Part shown: positions 1 through 8,269 of the stretch, one piece after another
Layout: the number at the start of each line of letters is the position of its first letter
Position numbering within the stretch: position 1 is the stretch's first letter
Assembly: GCA_020852515.1 (NCBI GenBank)
Contig: JADZAS010000015.1
Coordinates: forward strand, 248,001-312,000
Source of the DNA: Phycisphaerales bacterium
Lineage (GTDB): Bacteria; Planctomycetota; Phycisphaerae; Phycisphaerales; UBA5793
Direction: 5' to 3'
DNA: 64,000 nucleotides
Notes under the pieces: model-generated
What the model was told of the DNA's origin: nothing
The model's input: only the letters and a program-made list of their open reading frames with translations
Databases searched by the model: none
Translations under genes and position numbers: made by a program

Positions 1-2
1 CG

Positions 3-299
3 CCCGCGGAAGTGGCGCACGAGATCGTGCAGGGTTCGACGATACCGGTCATCGGCTGCGGGGCCGGGCCGTCGTGTCACGGACAGGTGATCGTGCTGCA
101 CGACCTGCTGGGTCTGACGGACTGGCAGCCCAAGTTCGCCCCGCCGGTGGCTGACTTCGGCCACGAACTCGTCAAGGCCGTCAAGACCTGGATGGATAAG
201 GTCGATCGCAACGATCTGGGAGAACATCCCTACCAGATGGTAAAGCCCGAGGGGCACGATGCGGCGCCGCGCCGCCCGCCCACGCCCGCGGCGCGATAG
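3..299 (+). CDS. panB: 3-methyl-2-oxobutanoate hydroxymethyltransferase, C-terminal part (cut by window edge)
   Basis: This is the end of ketopantoate hydroxymethyltransferase, which makes ketopantoate from 2-oxoisovalerate and 5,10-methylene-tetrahydrofolate in pantothenate and coenzyme A synthesis in the cytoplasm. The frame is open from base 3, so the N-terminal two thirds lie outside the window. Seen: a Pro-Ala-Glu-Val stretch, then STIPVIGCGAGP and VIVLHDLLGL, which match the conserved C-terminal blocks of PanB (IPTIGIGAGP, QVLVLHDxLG). The rest is the usual helical tail with a Pro/Arg/Ala-rich extension. The stop is 22 nt before the start chosen for the next gene, so the two may be cotranscribed. 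Confidence 0.9.
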   Translation, partial: PAEVAHEIVQGSTIPVIGCGAGPSCHGQVIVLHDLLGLTDWQPKFAPPVADFGHELVKAVKTWMDKVDRNDLGEHPYQMVKPEGHDAAPRRPPTPAAR

Positions 300-321
300 G
301 ACGCCGCGCAGGAGTTTGTCG

Positions 322-1749
322 TTGAATACGCGGGGACTGCATCGATACGCACCGAGCGTGGTGGTGATGATCGCCGCCGCGGTGGTGCTGCTGGCGGGCC
401 CGATGCTCGTCGATCGCCTGCAGTACTCCGAAGAAGCGCTGACCACGCGCGTGGCCCGGCAGGAACTGCGATCCTCGTCACTCCTGGCGCAGATGAACAA
501 CACCTTCGAGAGCATCGCCCGGGCGGTGGAGCCCAGCGTCGTGCACATTACCGTGCAGCGCAGCAGCCGCGGCATGCTCTCCTCGCTTCCTTCGCAGGGC
601 AGCGGCTGGGTCTATGACGACCAGGGCCACATCGTCACCAACTACCACGTCATCGCCGACGCATCGCGCATCGAAGTGCGATTTGTGGATGGCCTGCCGC
701 ACACGGCCAAGGTCGTCGGCGGCGATGAGAGCACCGACATCGCCGTACTCCGCATCGACGGCCGGCGCGTGGTCCCCATCCTCCGCGCCACCGACACGAG
801 CGTGCGGCAGGGCGATCTCGTCTTCGCGTTCGGCTCGCCGTTCGGTTTTGAGGGGTCGATGTCGTTCGGCATCGTCTCGGGGCAGGGGCGCCAGGCGCAC
901 CTCAACAGCGGGGGCGGGTACGAGAACTACATCCAGACCGACGCCGCCATCAACCCCGGCAACTCGGGCGGGCCGCTGACCAACATCTACGGCGAACTGG
1001 TCGGCATGAACATGGCCATCGCGGTCGATCCCAAGGACCCGATCCGCAGCGGCCGCTTTACGGGCGTGGGTCTGGCCATTCCGCTGGACATCATCGAGTT
1101 TGCCGTCGAGCAGATCATCGCCGGCGTGCCCATTCAGCGCGGCGGGCTGGGCGTCGAACTGCGCGACCTGCCGAGCGACGAGGCACTGATCGCCGAACTT
1201 GGCCTGCCTGAATCGGGCGTGCTCATTGAATCCGTGTCGCAGGGTTCTCCCGCCGAAGCCGCAGGATTGCAGCCCGGCGACGTGATTCTCCAAGCCTTCG
1301 GCCAATCCGCGATACGCATGGACACCTTGCGCACCATGATCCACAACCTGCGGCCCGGTTCGGTGGTGCGGCTGCAGGTCTGGCGCGACAAGCAACTCGT
1401 CCCCATCGACGTCGTGCTGGGAGACTGGTCGCTTATCGACTTGCGCAACCGGCTCGAGGATCTCGGCCTGGCCGCCAGCGCGCTCACCGCCGAACAGGCC
1501 CGCGCCGCCGGCCTGCCGGCCGTCACCGGCGTGCGCCTCGAGCGCGTCGAGCCGGGCCTGATTGCCGAGCGGCTGGGTCTGACGACTTCGATGATCGTGC
1601 TCGAAGTGGGCGGCAAACCTGTTGCCTCGGTCGCCGATCTCGTCAAGGGCCTGGATCCGCTCAGCCGGGGCGAAGCGGTTGACATGGTCTACCTGGGCAG
1701 CGACGGTCAGCGCCGCACGCGCACCCTTCACGTCGGGCAGGGCTGGTAG
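322..1749 (+). CDS. HtrA/Deg-family trypsin-like serine protease with two PDZ domains
   Basis: An envelope quality-control protease of the DegP/DegQ/DegS type, 475 residues. One N-terminal hydrophobic segment (about residues 12-30) is a signal anchor, so the catalytic part should face the periplasm. The triad is visible: His in TNYHVIADA, Asp in ESTDIAVLRID and Ser in NPGNSGGPL. A PDZ domain follows (GVLIESVSQGSPAEAAGL), then a second, more divergent one near the C-terminus (GVRLERVEPGLIAERLGL). I chose the TTG at 322 because AGGAG at 310-314 lies 7 nt upstream. An in-frame ATG at 259 overlaps panB and would add an Arg-rich leader unlikely to be real. The family is certain; which paralogue it corresponds to is not. 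Confidence 0.93.
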   Translation: MNTRGLHRYAPSVVVMIAAAVVLLAGPMLVDRLQYSEEALTTRVARQELRSSSLLAQMNNTFESIARAVEPSVVHITVQRSSRGMLSSLPSQGSGWVYDDQGHIVTNYHVIADASRIEVRFVDGLPHTAKVVGGDESTDIAVLRIDGRRVVPILRATDTSVRQGDLVFAFGSPFGFEGSMSFGIVSGQGRQAHLNSGGGYENYIQTDAAINPGNSGGPLTNIYGELVGMNMAIAVDPKDPIRSGRFTGVGLAIPLDIIEFAVEQIIAGVPIQRGGLGVELRDLPSDEALIAELGLPESGVLIESVSQGSPAEAAGLQPGDVILQAFGQSAIRMDTLRTMIHNLRPGSVVRLQVWRDKQLVPIDVVLGDWSLIDLRNRLEDLGLAASALTAEQARAAGLPAVTGVRLERVEPGLIAERLGLTTSMIVLEVGGKPVASVADLVKGLDPLSRGEAVDMVYLGSDGQRRTRTLHVGQGW

Positions 1750-1787
1750 TCGCAGGAAATCGACGCTCCGGCAGCGGATGATCCGCC

Positions 1788-2939
1788 ATGCGATTTCTCA
1801 TCGCGCCTGATGGGTTCAAGGAATCGATGTCGCCGGCTGAGGCGGCCGCGGCGATCGCCAGGGGCGCCGCGGCGGCGTCGCCCGAAGCCGAACTCGATCT
1901 GTGTCCGATCGCCGACGGCGGCGAGGGCACCGTCGAAGCGATCGTGAACGCCACGGGAGGCGCGATGCGCACCACCGCCGTGCGCGGCCCGCTGCCGGGA
2001 ATGCGCATCGACGCCCAATGGGGTGTGCTGCCGGATGATGAAACTGCCATCATCGAACTTCCCAGCGCAGCCGGGCTCGCACTCGTGCCCAGGCAGAGCC
2101 GAAACCCGCTGCACACAACGACGTTCGGCGTGGGCGAGCTGGCTCGTGCCGCGATCGAGGCCGGCTGCACGACGATTATCATCGGCCTGGGCGGCTCATC
2201 GACGTGCGACGGCGGCTGCGGTCTGGCTCAAGCGCTCGGAGTGCGGTTCATGCTCGACGACGGTCGCACGCTCGACGAGTCGAGTGACGAGAGCATGACG
2301 GGCGCGCATCTCGAAGCGCTGCGCATGATCGACCGATCGGCGGCGGCAGCGCTGGGGCAGCGCGGCGTGCGCTTCATCGCCGCCAATGACGTGACGAACC
2401 CGCTCTATGGACCGCGCGGATCCGCGTTCATTTTTGCGCCGCAGAAGGGCGCCTCGGCGGCGGATGTGCAGCGGCTCGATCGCGGTCTGCGCCACTTCGC
2501 CTCGCTGCTGCCCCATGCCGACGCGGGTGCGCCGGGCATGGGCGCCGCGGGCGGGTGCACGTTTGGCATCACCGCGCTGCTTGGCGGCTCGCTGCGGCGC
2601 GGCATCGAACTCGTGCTCGACACCGTCGGCTTCGACCAGCGCCTCCGACAGGCCGACCTGGTGCTGACGGGCGAGGGCCGGCTCGACGAGCAGTCGATCG
2701 GGGGAAAGGCGGTCAGCGGCGTGGCGGCGGCGGCGGCCGCGCGCGGCGTGCCGGTGATCGCGCTCGTCGGCGACGCTTCTGCCGAGGCCCGGGCATGGAC
2801 GCGACCCGATGCGCCGCTACGGCTGCAAGCAATTCACGCCATTAGTGATCTGGGCCATGATCGCGACGAATCCATGCGAAACGGCGCACAGTACCTCGCG
2901 CAGATCGCCGAAACGGCGCTGCGGCAGTGGCTCGATTGA
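1788..2939 (+). CDS. glxK: glycerate kinase (type I, GlxK/GarK family)
   Basis: Phosphorylates D-glycerate with ATP, normally giving 2-phosphoglycerate in this family, and feeds glyoxylate/glycerate carbon into lower glycolysis. The full-length 383-residue protein starts with MRFLIAPDGFKESMS, a family hallmark, followed by PIADGGEGTVEAI and the glycine-rich GLGGSSTCDGGCGLAQALG. The C-terminal LVLTGEGRLDEQS and GKAVSGVA blocks complete the two-domain fold. It begins 38 nt after the htrA stop, with no hairpin between them. No other glycerate-pathway gene is next to it, so its pathway role here is inferred from the family only. Confidence 0.93.
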   Translation: MRFLIAPDGFKESMSPAEAAAAIARGAAAASPEAELDLCPIADGGEGTVEAIVNATGGAMRTTAVRGPLPGMRIDAQWGVLPDDETAIIELPSAAGLALVPRQSRNPLHTTTFGVGELARAAIEAGCTTIIIGLGGSSTCDGGCGLAQALGVRFMLDDGRTLDESSDESMTGAHLEALRMIDRSAAAALGQRGVRFIAANDVTNPLYGPRGSAFIFAPQKGASAADVQRLDRGLRHFASLLPHADAGAPGMGAAGGCTFGITALLGGSLRRGIELVLDTVGFDQRLRQADLVLTGEGRLDEQSIGGKAVSGVAAAAAARGVPVIALVGDASAEARAWTRPDAPLRLQAIHAISDLGHDRDESMRNGAQYLAQIAETALRQWLD

Positions 2940-2981
2940 CTTTTTGCCCGCCGGGCACTGCGCGGTCCTTATTATCGTTCA

Positions 2982-5039
2982 ATGGCATTTCCCATTCGTC
3001 ATTTCGCGCCGATCGTTGTGCTGACCCTGGCCTCGCTGTGCAGCGCGTGCGGGCGCGAGGAGCCGGCGCCGCGGCCGGACGCCCCAAGCGAGGAATCGAC
3101 TCTGGAGCAGCCCCAGCCGCCCGAGAAGCCGGTCGAAGCGGAGTCGCCGGCCGAAGCGCCGCCACCGCAGGGCGGGCAGACGCAGGAGGCCAAGCGATCG
3201 ATCGAAGACTACCCGTGGCCGGTGCGGCCGGGCTTGCGCGTCGCCATGGTGCGCTCGAAGGTGCCGACGATCGACCGCGTGGTGCTCGTACCCGATGAGG
3301 CGACCTACGTGGAAGCGATTTCGGAGTGGAGCCTGCTCGGTCGCTGGCCCGTGCTCTTTGAAGATGACCAGTACGCGCCGATGTTTATCCGACGCTTCAA
3401 GCCAGCCGAGGTGGTCCGCAAGGCGCCTACGCGTCACCCGCTGCCCCAGCCCGCAGCGCTGCAGGAGCAGATGCGCGTCATCGTCTCGCGAGCCTGGAGC
3501 ACGGGGTCGGAGGCGGATGAGCCGACGGCTGAGAACATGAAGGATCGCTTTGCGGCCGTGCAGTGGACGCCGCCGGGCGTGGTCATCACGTCCGTCAAGG
3601 ACGATGCGTGGCCGGCGGCGCTGGCGCTCGCGGCCGATCGCGGCCAGCCGATCGCATTTCTCGATGAGCGATTCGGTCGAGCCAATCAGGTGGTCTCAGC
3701 CGACGACTGGCCCCGGCTCAGCGCCGCGGTCGAGTCCTGCGTGGCTTCGGCGGGCTATCCATATGACGCCCTGGGCGATGCGATCGACACGATCACGCTG
3801 GCGCGCCAACTGGGCAATCGCTACGCCGATGCGAGCGACGCGTCGGGGCGGTCGCACATTGCAGTCACCGACGGTCTGGCTCGCACGGGTTTGAAGCGTT
3901 GGGCGGTCGCGGGCTGGATCTTCGGCCCGACGGCTCGGACCACGTACATGGCCATGTCTTCGATCTTCCTCGAGCACGACGCGGCGCTGCTCTTTGACAC
4001 GTACGGCGGAGGCTCGCCGTGGTCGCGCTACGCCATGGACCAACCCGCCGCGCGCCTGCGCGAGGCCGGACTGGACGTGCGCGAGATTTCCAGCCCGGCA
4101 AGCACCGCCGCGGCGTGGGAGCGGCTGGCGCCCAGCGGGCTCAGTGCCGATCTCATTCTTGTCAACACGAGCGGCAACCAGAACTGGTTCAACACCGCCG
4201 ACGAGACGCGCGTGTTCATGCACGACATGCCGATTCTTAACACACCTGCGGCGGTTCACTTTGTGCATTCATGGTCGGCGCTGGCGCCCGAGAACCGCAA
4301 TACGCTCGCCGGCCGCTGGCTCGAGCGCGGCGCCTACGCATACGTCGGCAGCGTGGAGGAGCCGACGCTCAGCGCCTTCGTGCCGCCTGAACTGCTCGTC
4401 GATCGGTTGCGCTCAGCAGTTCCGTTCCTCGTTGCCGCGCGGGTATGGGAGCAGGCGCCCTGGCGCGTGACGACCATCGGCGATCCGCTCATGATCCTGC
4501 TGCCCGATCTTCCCCGCCTCGCGCCCGACGCGCGGCCGATCGAAGGCGCGAATCTGCGCGACGTGCTGCGGGAAGCGACGGACGCCGCCACGGCCGGGGG
4601 CGACTGGACGCCGGTGCTGCGCACGCTCAATCTGCTCGGCCTCGACGAGGTGGCGATGAGCCTCTACGAGCAGCGCCTCAAGGACGCCGCTTCGGCCGAC
4701 ACGATCGCGCTGGCTCTGGGCGTCGTGTTCCGCAAGGGCGATGCGCCGACCCTGCTGCACGCCTTCGAGCAGATTCCCCTTTCGCAGGTCATGCCCGAAC
4801 AGCAGGACCTGCTCTGGCTCAAGTGGATTCCCTCGCTGACATCGATTGATCAAGGGGCTGACCTGATGCTGCTGCGCCGGCACATCCGCACGCCCAAGGG
4901 CTACGTCGATGCGGCGCGCCTCGCGCCGGTGATGGAAGCGCTGGGCCAGCGCGACCAGATCAACGCCATGCTCGATGAGTTCGAAGCGGAGGCGAAAGAG
5001 CCGTACGCGCGCGATCTCGTCCGCCGCGCGCGGCCGTGA
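2982..5039 (+). CDS. large putative lipoprotein with a C25/TIGR03790-like region
   Basis: 685 residues. The N-terminus has a short hydrophobic segment ending in LCSAC, an imperfect lipobox with Cys at position 23, followed by a Pro/Glu/Ala-rich linker (about residues 25-70). Such linkers often tether an outer-facing domain. The middle (about 240-500) has YPYDALGDAID, a GGGSPWSRY stretch, YAYVGSVEEPTLSAF and VTTIGDPLMILLP. This order resembles the TIGR03790/gingipain-like group, where an alanine- and glycine-rich active core ends in a 'GDPL' segment. I cannot see a confident catalytic Cys-His pair. The C-terminal ~180 residues look helical, perhaps TPR-like. A TATTAT hexamer at 2970-2975 lies 6 nt before the ATG. 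The function is unknown; the lipoprotein call is moderate and the fold assignment weak. Confidence 0.6.
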   Translation: MAFPIRHFAPIVVLTLASLCSACGREEPAPRPDAPSEESTLEQPQPPEKPVEAESPAEAPPPQGGQTQEAKRSIEDYPWPVRPGLRVAMVRSKVPTIDRVVLVPDEATYVEAISEWSLLGRWPVLFEDDQYAPMFIRRFKPAEVVRKAPTRHPLPQPAALQEQMRVIVSRAWSTGSEADEPTAENMKDRFAAVQWTPPGVVITSVKDDAWPAALALAADRGQPIAFLDERFGRANQVVSADDWPRLSAAVESCVASAGYPYDALGDAIDTITLARQLGNRYADASDASGRSHIAVTDGLARTGLKRWAVAGWIFGPTARTTYMAMSSIFLEHDAALLFDTYGGGSPWSRYAMDQPAARLREAGLDVREISSPASTAAAWERLAPSGLSADLILVNTSGNQNWFNTADETRVFMHDMPILNTPAAVHFVHSWSALAPENRNTLAGRWLERGAYAYVGSVEEPTLSAFVPPELLVDRLRSAVPFLVAARVWEQAPWRVTTIGDPLMILLPDLPRLAPDARPIEGANLRDVLREATDAATAGGDWTPVLRTLNLLGLDEVAMSLYEQRLKDAASADTIALALGVVFRKGDAPTLLHAFEQIPLSQVMPEQQDLLWLKWIPSLTSIDQGADLMLLRRHIRTPKGYVDAARLAPVMEALGQRDQINAMLDEFEAEAKEPYARDLVRRARP

Positions 5040-5079
5040 ACGTGCGCCTGGCGCCCGGCGGTCGCTACCATCGCACACG

Positions 5080-5886
5080 ATGCTGCGCGAGCAGGACATT
5101 GCGACAGCCACGCGAGCGGCGCAACTCGTCGTCGAAACGCACCAGTTCCTCGCGCCGCGGCTCCGCGCGGGGATGACGCTGGGGGAGATCGACCGGCTCG
5201 TCGGCGAGACGCTGGGGCGGCTCGGGTCGCGCAGCGCCTTTCTCGGCTATCGCACCGGCAGGTACCCCGCGTTTCCGTCGCACGCCTGCCTGAGCGTCAA
5301 CGACGTCGTCGTCCACGGCACCGCGGGCATGACGCTCGAGCCGCTCAAGCGCGGCGACGTGATTTCCATCGACATCGGCGTGGTCTACCACGGCTGGATC
5401 GGCGACGCCGCCTGGACCTACATCATCGAACAGGGCAGCGATGAAGCGATCCGCCTGTGCGAGTGCGGCATCGAGGCCCTGCGGCGCGGCGTCGAGCAAC
5501 TGCAGCCGGGCTACCCCCTCACCCGCTGGGCCCGCACGGTGCAGCAGTGCGTCGAGAGTGAATACGGCTTCCACTGCGTCACCGGCCTGGGCGGTCACGG
5601 CTACGGCCGCAGCCTGCACACCGAGCCGCACGTGGCCAACGCGATACCCGCCTATCCGGGCGACTGGCCCGATGCGCAGTACCGCATCACGCCCCCGCTT
5701 CTGCTCGCCGTCGAGCCGATCATCGCCGTGGGCACCAGCCGGATGGAGCAAAAGCCGCGGCAGTGGCCCATCCGCACCGCCGACGGCTCGCTGAGCGTGC
5801 ACTACGAGCACGACGTGCTGATTACCGAGCAGGGGCCGCGCGTGCTCACGGCTGGTCTCGAAGAACTGCCGATGATCGTCGGCTGA
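5080..5886 (+). CDS. map: type I methionine aminopeptidase
   Basis: Removes the initiator methionine from new proteins in the cytoplasm. 268 residues, the normal length for the bacterial type I enzyme. The five metal ligands can be placed: Asp in ISIDIGV, Asp in IGDAAWTY, His in GYGRSLHTEPHV, Glu in LAVEPIIAVG and Glu in the C-terminal LITEQGP. The substrate-binding His is in VNDVVVHG. The ATG at 5080 fits the family N-terminus (MLREQDIATATRAAQLV); the frame is open further upstream inside the previous gene but that part is not MetAP-like. There is no Shine-Dalgarno sequence. TACCAT at 5066-5071 sits 8 nt before the ATG, suggesting a near-leaderless message. Confidence 0.95.
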   Translation: MLREQDIATATRAAQLVVETHQFLAPRLRAGMTLGEIDRLVGETLGRLGSRSAFLGYRTGRYPAFPSHACLSVNDVVVHGTAGMTLEPLKRGDVISIDIGVVYHGWIGDAAWTYIIEQGSDEAIRLCECGIEALRRGVEQLQPGYPLTRWARTVQQCVESEYGFHCVTGLGGHGYGRSLHTEPHVANAIPAYPGDWPDAQYRITPPLLLAVEPIIAVGTSRMEQKPRQWPIRTADGSLSVHYEHDVLITEQGPRVLTAGLEELPMIVG

Positions 5887-5993
5887 GGCCGGCGGCCGGG
5901 ACGCGCCGATATCATTGCTTCTCAGGGCCTGCGCGTGTGGCGCGCGCGGGCGAATTTCGACGCGCTCACTGAAAACTGCAAGAGGAGAAGCAC

Positions 5994-6218
5994 GTGAAGG
6001 TTTCCATCAAGTACTGCGGCATGTGAAACTACCGCCCGCGAGCCGCCGGTCTGGCGGACGAGATCAAAAATCGATTCGGCGCCAAGGCCGAGTTGATCGA
6101 GGGTTCAGGCGGCGTCTTTGACGTGACCGTGAACGGCAAACTCATCTACAGCAAGCACGAGACGGGCGAGTTTCCCGACCACGCGAAACTGCTCGACGCG
6201 ATGGCGAGTTACGCCTAA
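5994..6218 (+). CDS. SelW-like (SelT/SelW/SelH, Rdx family) selenoprotein with in-frame TGA read as selenocysteine
   Basis: A 74-residue thioredoxin-like protein hidden from ordinary gene calling because codon 11 is TGA (6024-6026). With TGA as Sec it begins VKVSIKYCGM-Sec-NYRPRA, giving the CxxU redox motif after the first beta strand that defines the Rdx family. The rest fits too: LADEIKNRFGAKAELIEGSG, then GVFDVTVNGKLIYSK and HETGEFPDHAKLL, and a stop TAA at 6216-6218. Start GTG at 5994 has a strong GAGGAG at 5982-5987. A hairpin 21 nt downstream of the TGA has the features of a bacterial SECIS. Family proteins are thought to act in thiol redox reactions. Decoding needs selA, selB, selC and selD elsewhere in the genome, which I cannot see. 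If there is no selenocysteine machinery this would be a nonsense pseudogene, but intact coding on both sides argues against that. Confidence 0.88.
6043..6057 (+). promoter_or_regulatory. bacterial SECIS apical hairpin (bSECIS) of the SelW-like gene
   Basis: Five GC base pairs (CCGCC 6043-6047 with GGCGG 6053-6057) close a GGTCT loop (6048-6052). The loop begins 22 nt after the last base of the TGA, inside the reading frame, which is the placement known for bacterial SECIS elements bound by SelB. The GGUCU loop is the one I recall for the E. coli fdhF SECIS, in which the loop guanines contact SelB. The sequence and pairing are seen; SelB binding is inferred. Confidence 0.8.
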
Positions 6219-6235
6219 CCTCGCCTGCGCGAAAC

Positions 6236-6269
6236 AAAGCCCCCGCCGAACCGGTTCGGCGGGGGCTTT
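6236..6269. terminator. bidirectional intrinsic terminator
   Basis: A 15-bp inverted repeat (arms 6236-6250 and 6255-6269) around a CCGG loop, with TTTT after the right arm. On the other strand the hairpin is followed by TTTGTTTC. It lies between the converging SelW-like gene (+) and the subtilase gene (-) and can serve both. Confidence 0.85.
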
Positions 6270-6292
6270 TCGTTGGAGCATGAAGCGCCGGA

Positions 6293-8092
6293 CTACTCGA
6301 TGAAGAGATCGACCACGTTGCTCTTGCGCTGGAACTCGGCGGCCTGCATCCAGACGTGCACGCCCTGCGTGTTGGGCGGCACGCGCTTGCGGAGCAGTGC
6401 GTAACCATCCTGGTCGGCCGTGCGGACGCCCGCAAGAGCCGGCGAGGCGAGGTCGATCGTCACATCCAGTTGCGGCACGTAGGTGCTGCCGACGCCCTGG
6501 ATGCTGTAGATGAACGCGACCGTCGCGCCCGGCGTGGCGCGGAAGACTTCGGCGTCGGCATTCACGCCCGCGACGAAGCGCGAGGTGACCAGACGCATCG
6601 GCGGATCTCCGGTCATCGCCGCGATCACGGCTTCATAGGCATTGACGCGGCCCGAGCCGAATCGGTTGTCCTTGCCCGGATCGCCCAGGTCCAGCGCCGT
6701 GGCTTCGAGCAGGTCCTTGATGGCGAAGTGATCGAGGCTGGGGTTGGCTTCCAGCATCAGCGCAATCGTGCCCGCCACGTGCGGCGTGGCCATGGAGGTT
6801 CCGCTGTAGATCTCGTAGCCCGAGCAGTTTGACGAGGTGGACTTCGTATTCACGCCCGGCGCCGAGACGGTCGGCTTGATTTTTCCGGGAGGATATGGCC
6901 AGTCATTCCAGGGCTGGATGCCGGTCCAGGAGACCGGACCCTGGCTCGAAAAACTCGCGAGGCTGTCGTTGCAGTCCGTCGCGCCGATGGTGATCATGTC
7001 CGGCACGTCGCCGGGCGTGCGCACCGAGTCAACCGGCGGGCAGCAATTGCCTTCATTGCCCGCGGCGAACACCACCGCCACGCCGGCCGCCATGGCGTTC
7101 TCGCACACCGTGCGCCACGTCGGGCGATCAGGCAGTGTTGAATGCGGCCAGCCGAGGCTGGCGGTGAGCACATGCGCGCCGTTGTCCACGCCGTACTGGA
7201 TGCTGTCCCACACCGACTGCTCGCCGGAGAAGGAGTTCCAGAACTTGAGCGTCATGAACGAGGCGTCGGGAGCCATGCCCGTCTGCGTGCCGTTCGCGCC
7301 GTCGCCGCACACCGTTCCGGTCACATGGGTGCCGTGACCGAAGGTGTCGCCGACGTTGTTGTTGTTGCTCTCGAAGTTCCAGCCGTTGATGTCGTCGATG
7401 AACCCGTTGCCGTCGTCATCGATGCCGTTGTTGGCCACTTCGCCGGGATTGGTCCAGACCTGGTTTCGCAGATCGGGATGCGTGAGGCAGGCGCCGGTGT
7501 CGATGACGCCGACGACGACGCCGCGGCCGGTGAAGCCGAGTTCGTTCCAGACGAGCGGCGCGCCCATGAGGTCGACGCCGCATTCGATTTCGCTGATCGT
7601 GTTGCCTGAGCCCGGCTCAAAGGGCAGCACTTCCACGCCCATTGGCCGATCGTAATGGACGTAAGCCACGTCGGGCCGCTGCGCGATCTGCGCGATCACT
7701 TCCGGCGTGGCGCGCACGCCGATGACGTTGTGAATCCACAGCGGGCGGATCCGCTCGACGGCGCCGGTCGCCTGGGCGCGATTGAGGTCGGCCAGCAGGT
7801 CGGCCTGCGACGCCTCGGCGAGCGGCTTGAGCAGGTCGCGCATGGCCTGCCGCTGGAAGTCTTTGTCTCCCAGGTGGGCGATGCGATCGACCTCCTGGCG
7901 CGAGGCCTGGTCGCGCATGATGATCGCGACCGGGACGATGGCATCCGGCTGGGCCTGGCGGAGCACCTCGGCGAGGTTGTCGCGCAACTTCGCCGAACCG
8001 ATGTCCTGAGCCCACGCGGTGCCCGCGCCGCTCAGTCCCAGCGCACCCAGCGCCAGTACTGCAGCCGCGATGTGACGACTTCTCCTGTACAT
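6293..8092 (-). CDS. secreted S8 subtilisin-like serine peptidase with shared C-terminal module
   Basis: 599 residues. A Sec signal peptide (MYRRSRHIAAAVLALGALG... ending AWAQ) is followed by an inhibitor-I9-like prodomain (about 25-150) and the S8 catalytic domain. Triad: Asp in VGVIDTGACLTHPDL, His in FGHGTHVTGTVCG, Ser in YSGTSMATPHVAGT. A Ca-binding-like GIDDDGNGFIDDINGWNF follows the Asp motif, as in many planctomycete subtilases. The last ~95 residues (from MRLVTSRFVAGV) form a module also found in the second subtilase and, more divergently, in the FG-GAP proteins. Start ATG at 8092 has a strong GGAGGAG. The upstream in-frame start at 8128 would precede the signal peptide. The 177 bp between this start and the MscS stop holds no gene that I can support. 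Confidence 0.92.
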   Translation of the reverse strand: MYRRSRHIAAAVLALGALGLSGAGTAWAQDIGSAKLRDNLAEVLRQAQPDAIVPVAIIMRDQASRQEVDRIAHLGDKDFQRQAMRDLLKPLAEASQADLLADLNRAQATGAVERIRPLWIHNVIGVRATPEVIAQIAQRPDVAYVHYDRPMGVEVLPFEPGSGNTISEIECGVDLMGAPLVWNELGFTGRGVVVGVIDTGACLTHPDLRNQVWTNPGEVANNGIDDDGNGFIDDINGWNFESNNNNVGDTFGHGTHVTGTVCGDGANGTQTGMAPDASFMTLKFWNSFSGEQSVWDSIQYGVDNGAHVLTASLGWPHSTLPDRPTWRTVCENAMAAGVAVVFAAGNEGNCCPPVDSVRTPGDVPDMITIGATDCNDSLASFSSQGPVSWTGIQPWNDWPYPPGKIKPTVSAPGVNTKSTSSNCSGYEIYSGTSMATPHVAGTIALMLEANPSLDHFAIKDLLEATALDLGDPGKDNRFGSGRVNAYEAVIAAMTGDPPMRLVTSRFVAGVNADAEVFRATPGATVAFIYSIQGVGSTYVPQLDVTIDLASPALAGVRTADQDGYALLRKRVPPNTQGVHVWMQAAEFQRKSNVVDLFIE

Positions 8093-8269
8093 GTTCGACT
8101 CCTCCTGTAGGTGGTTTTCTGCCCCCATGATCGACCTCTTTTAACAACTCCCCGGAGCGGTCGGTTATGCCCGCTCTTGGCCGCCCGGGCGACCTGCGGC
8201 AGGCCGCCCCACATCCTACCCGATCTCCGGCCCCTTCCGTGCCGGCAACCACGCGTTTCGACCGCCTGC

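Noticed and set aside
478-1731. 417-residue minus-strand ORF inside the htrA gene
   Set aside because: Antisense shadow typical of GC-rich DNA: His/Asp/Arg/Gly-rich composition, no motif, while the opposite strand encodes a complete protease.
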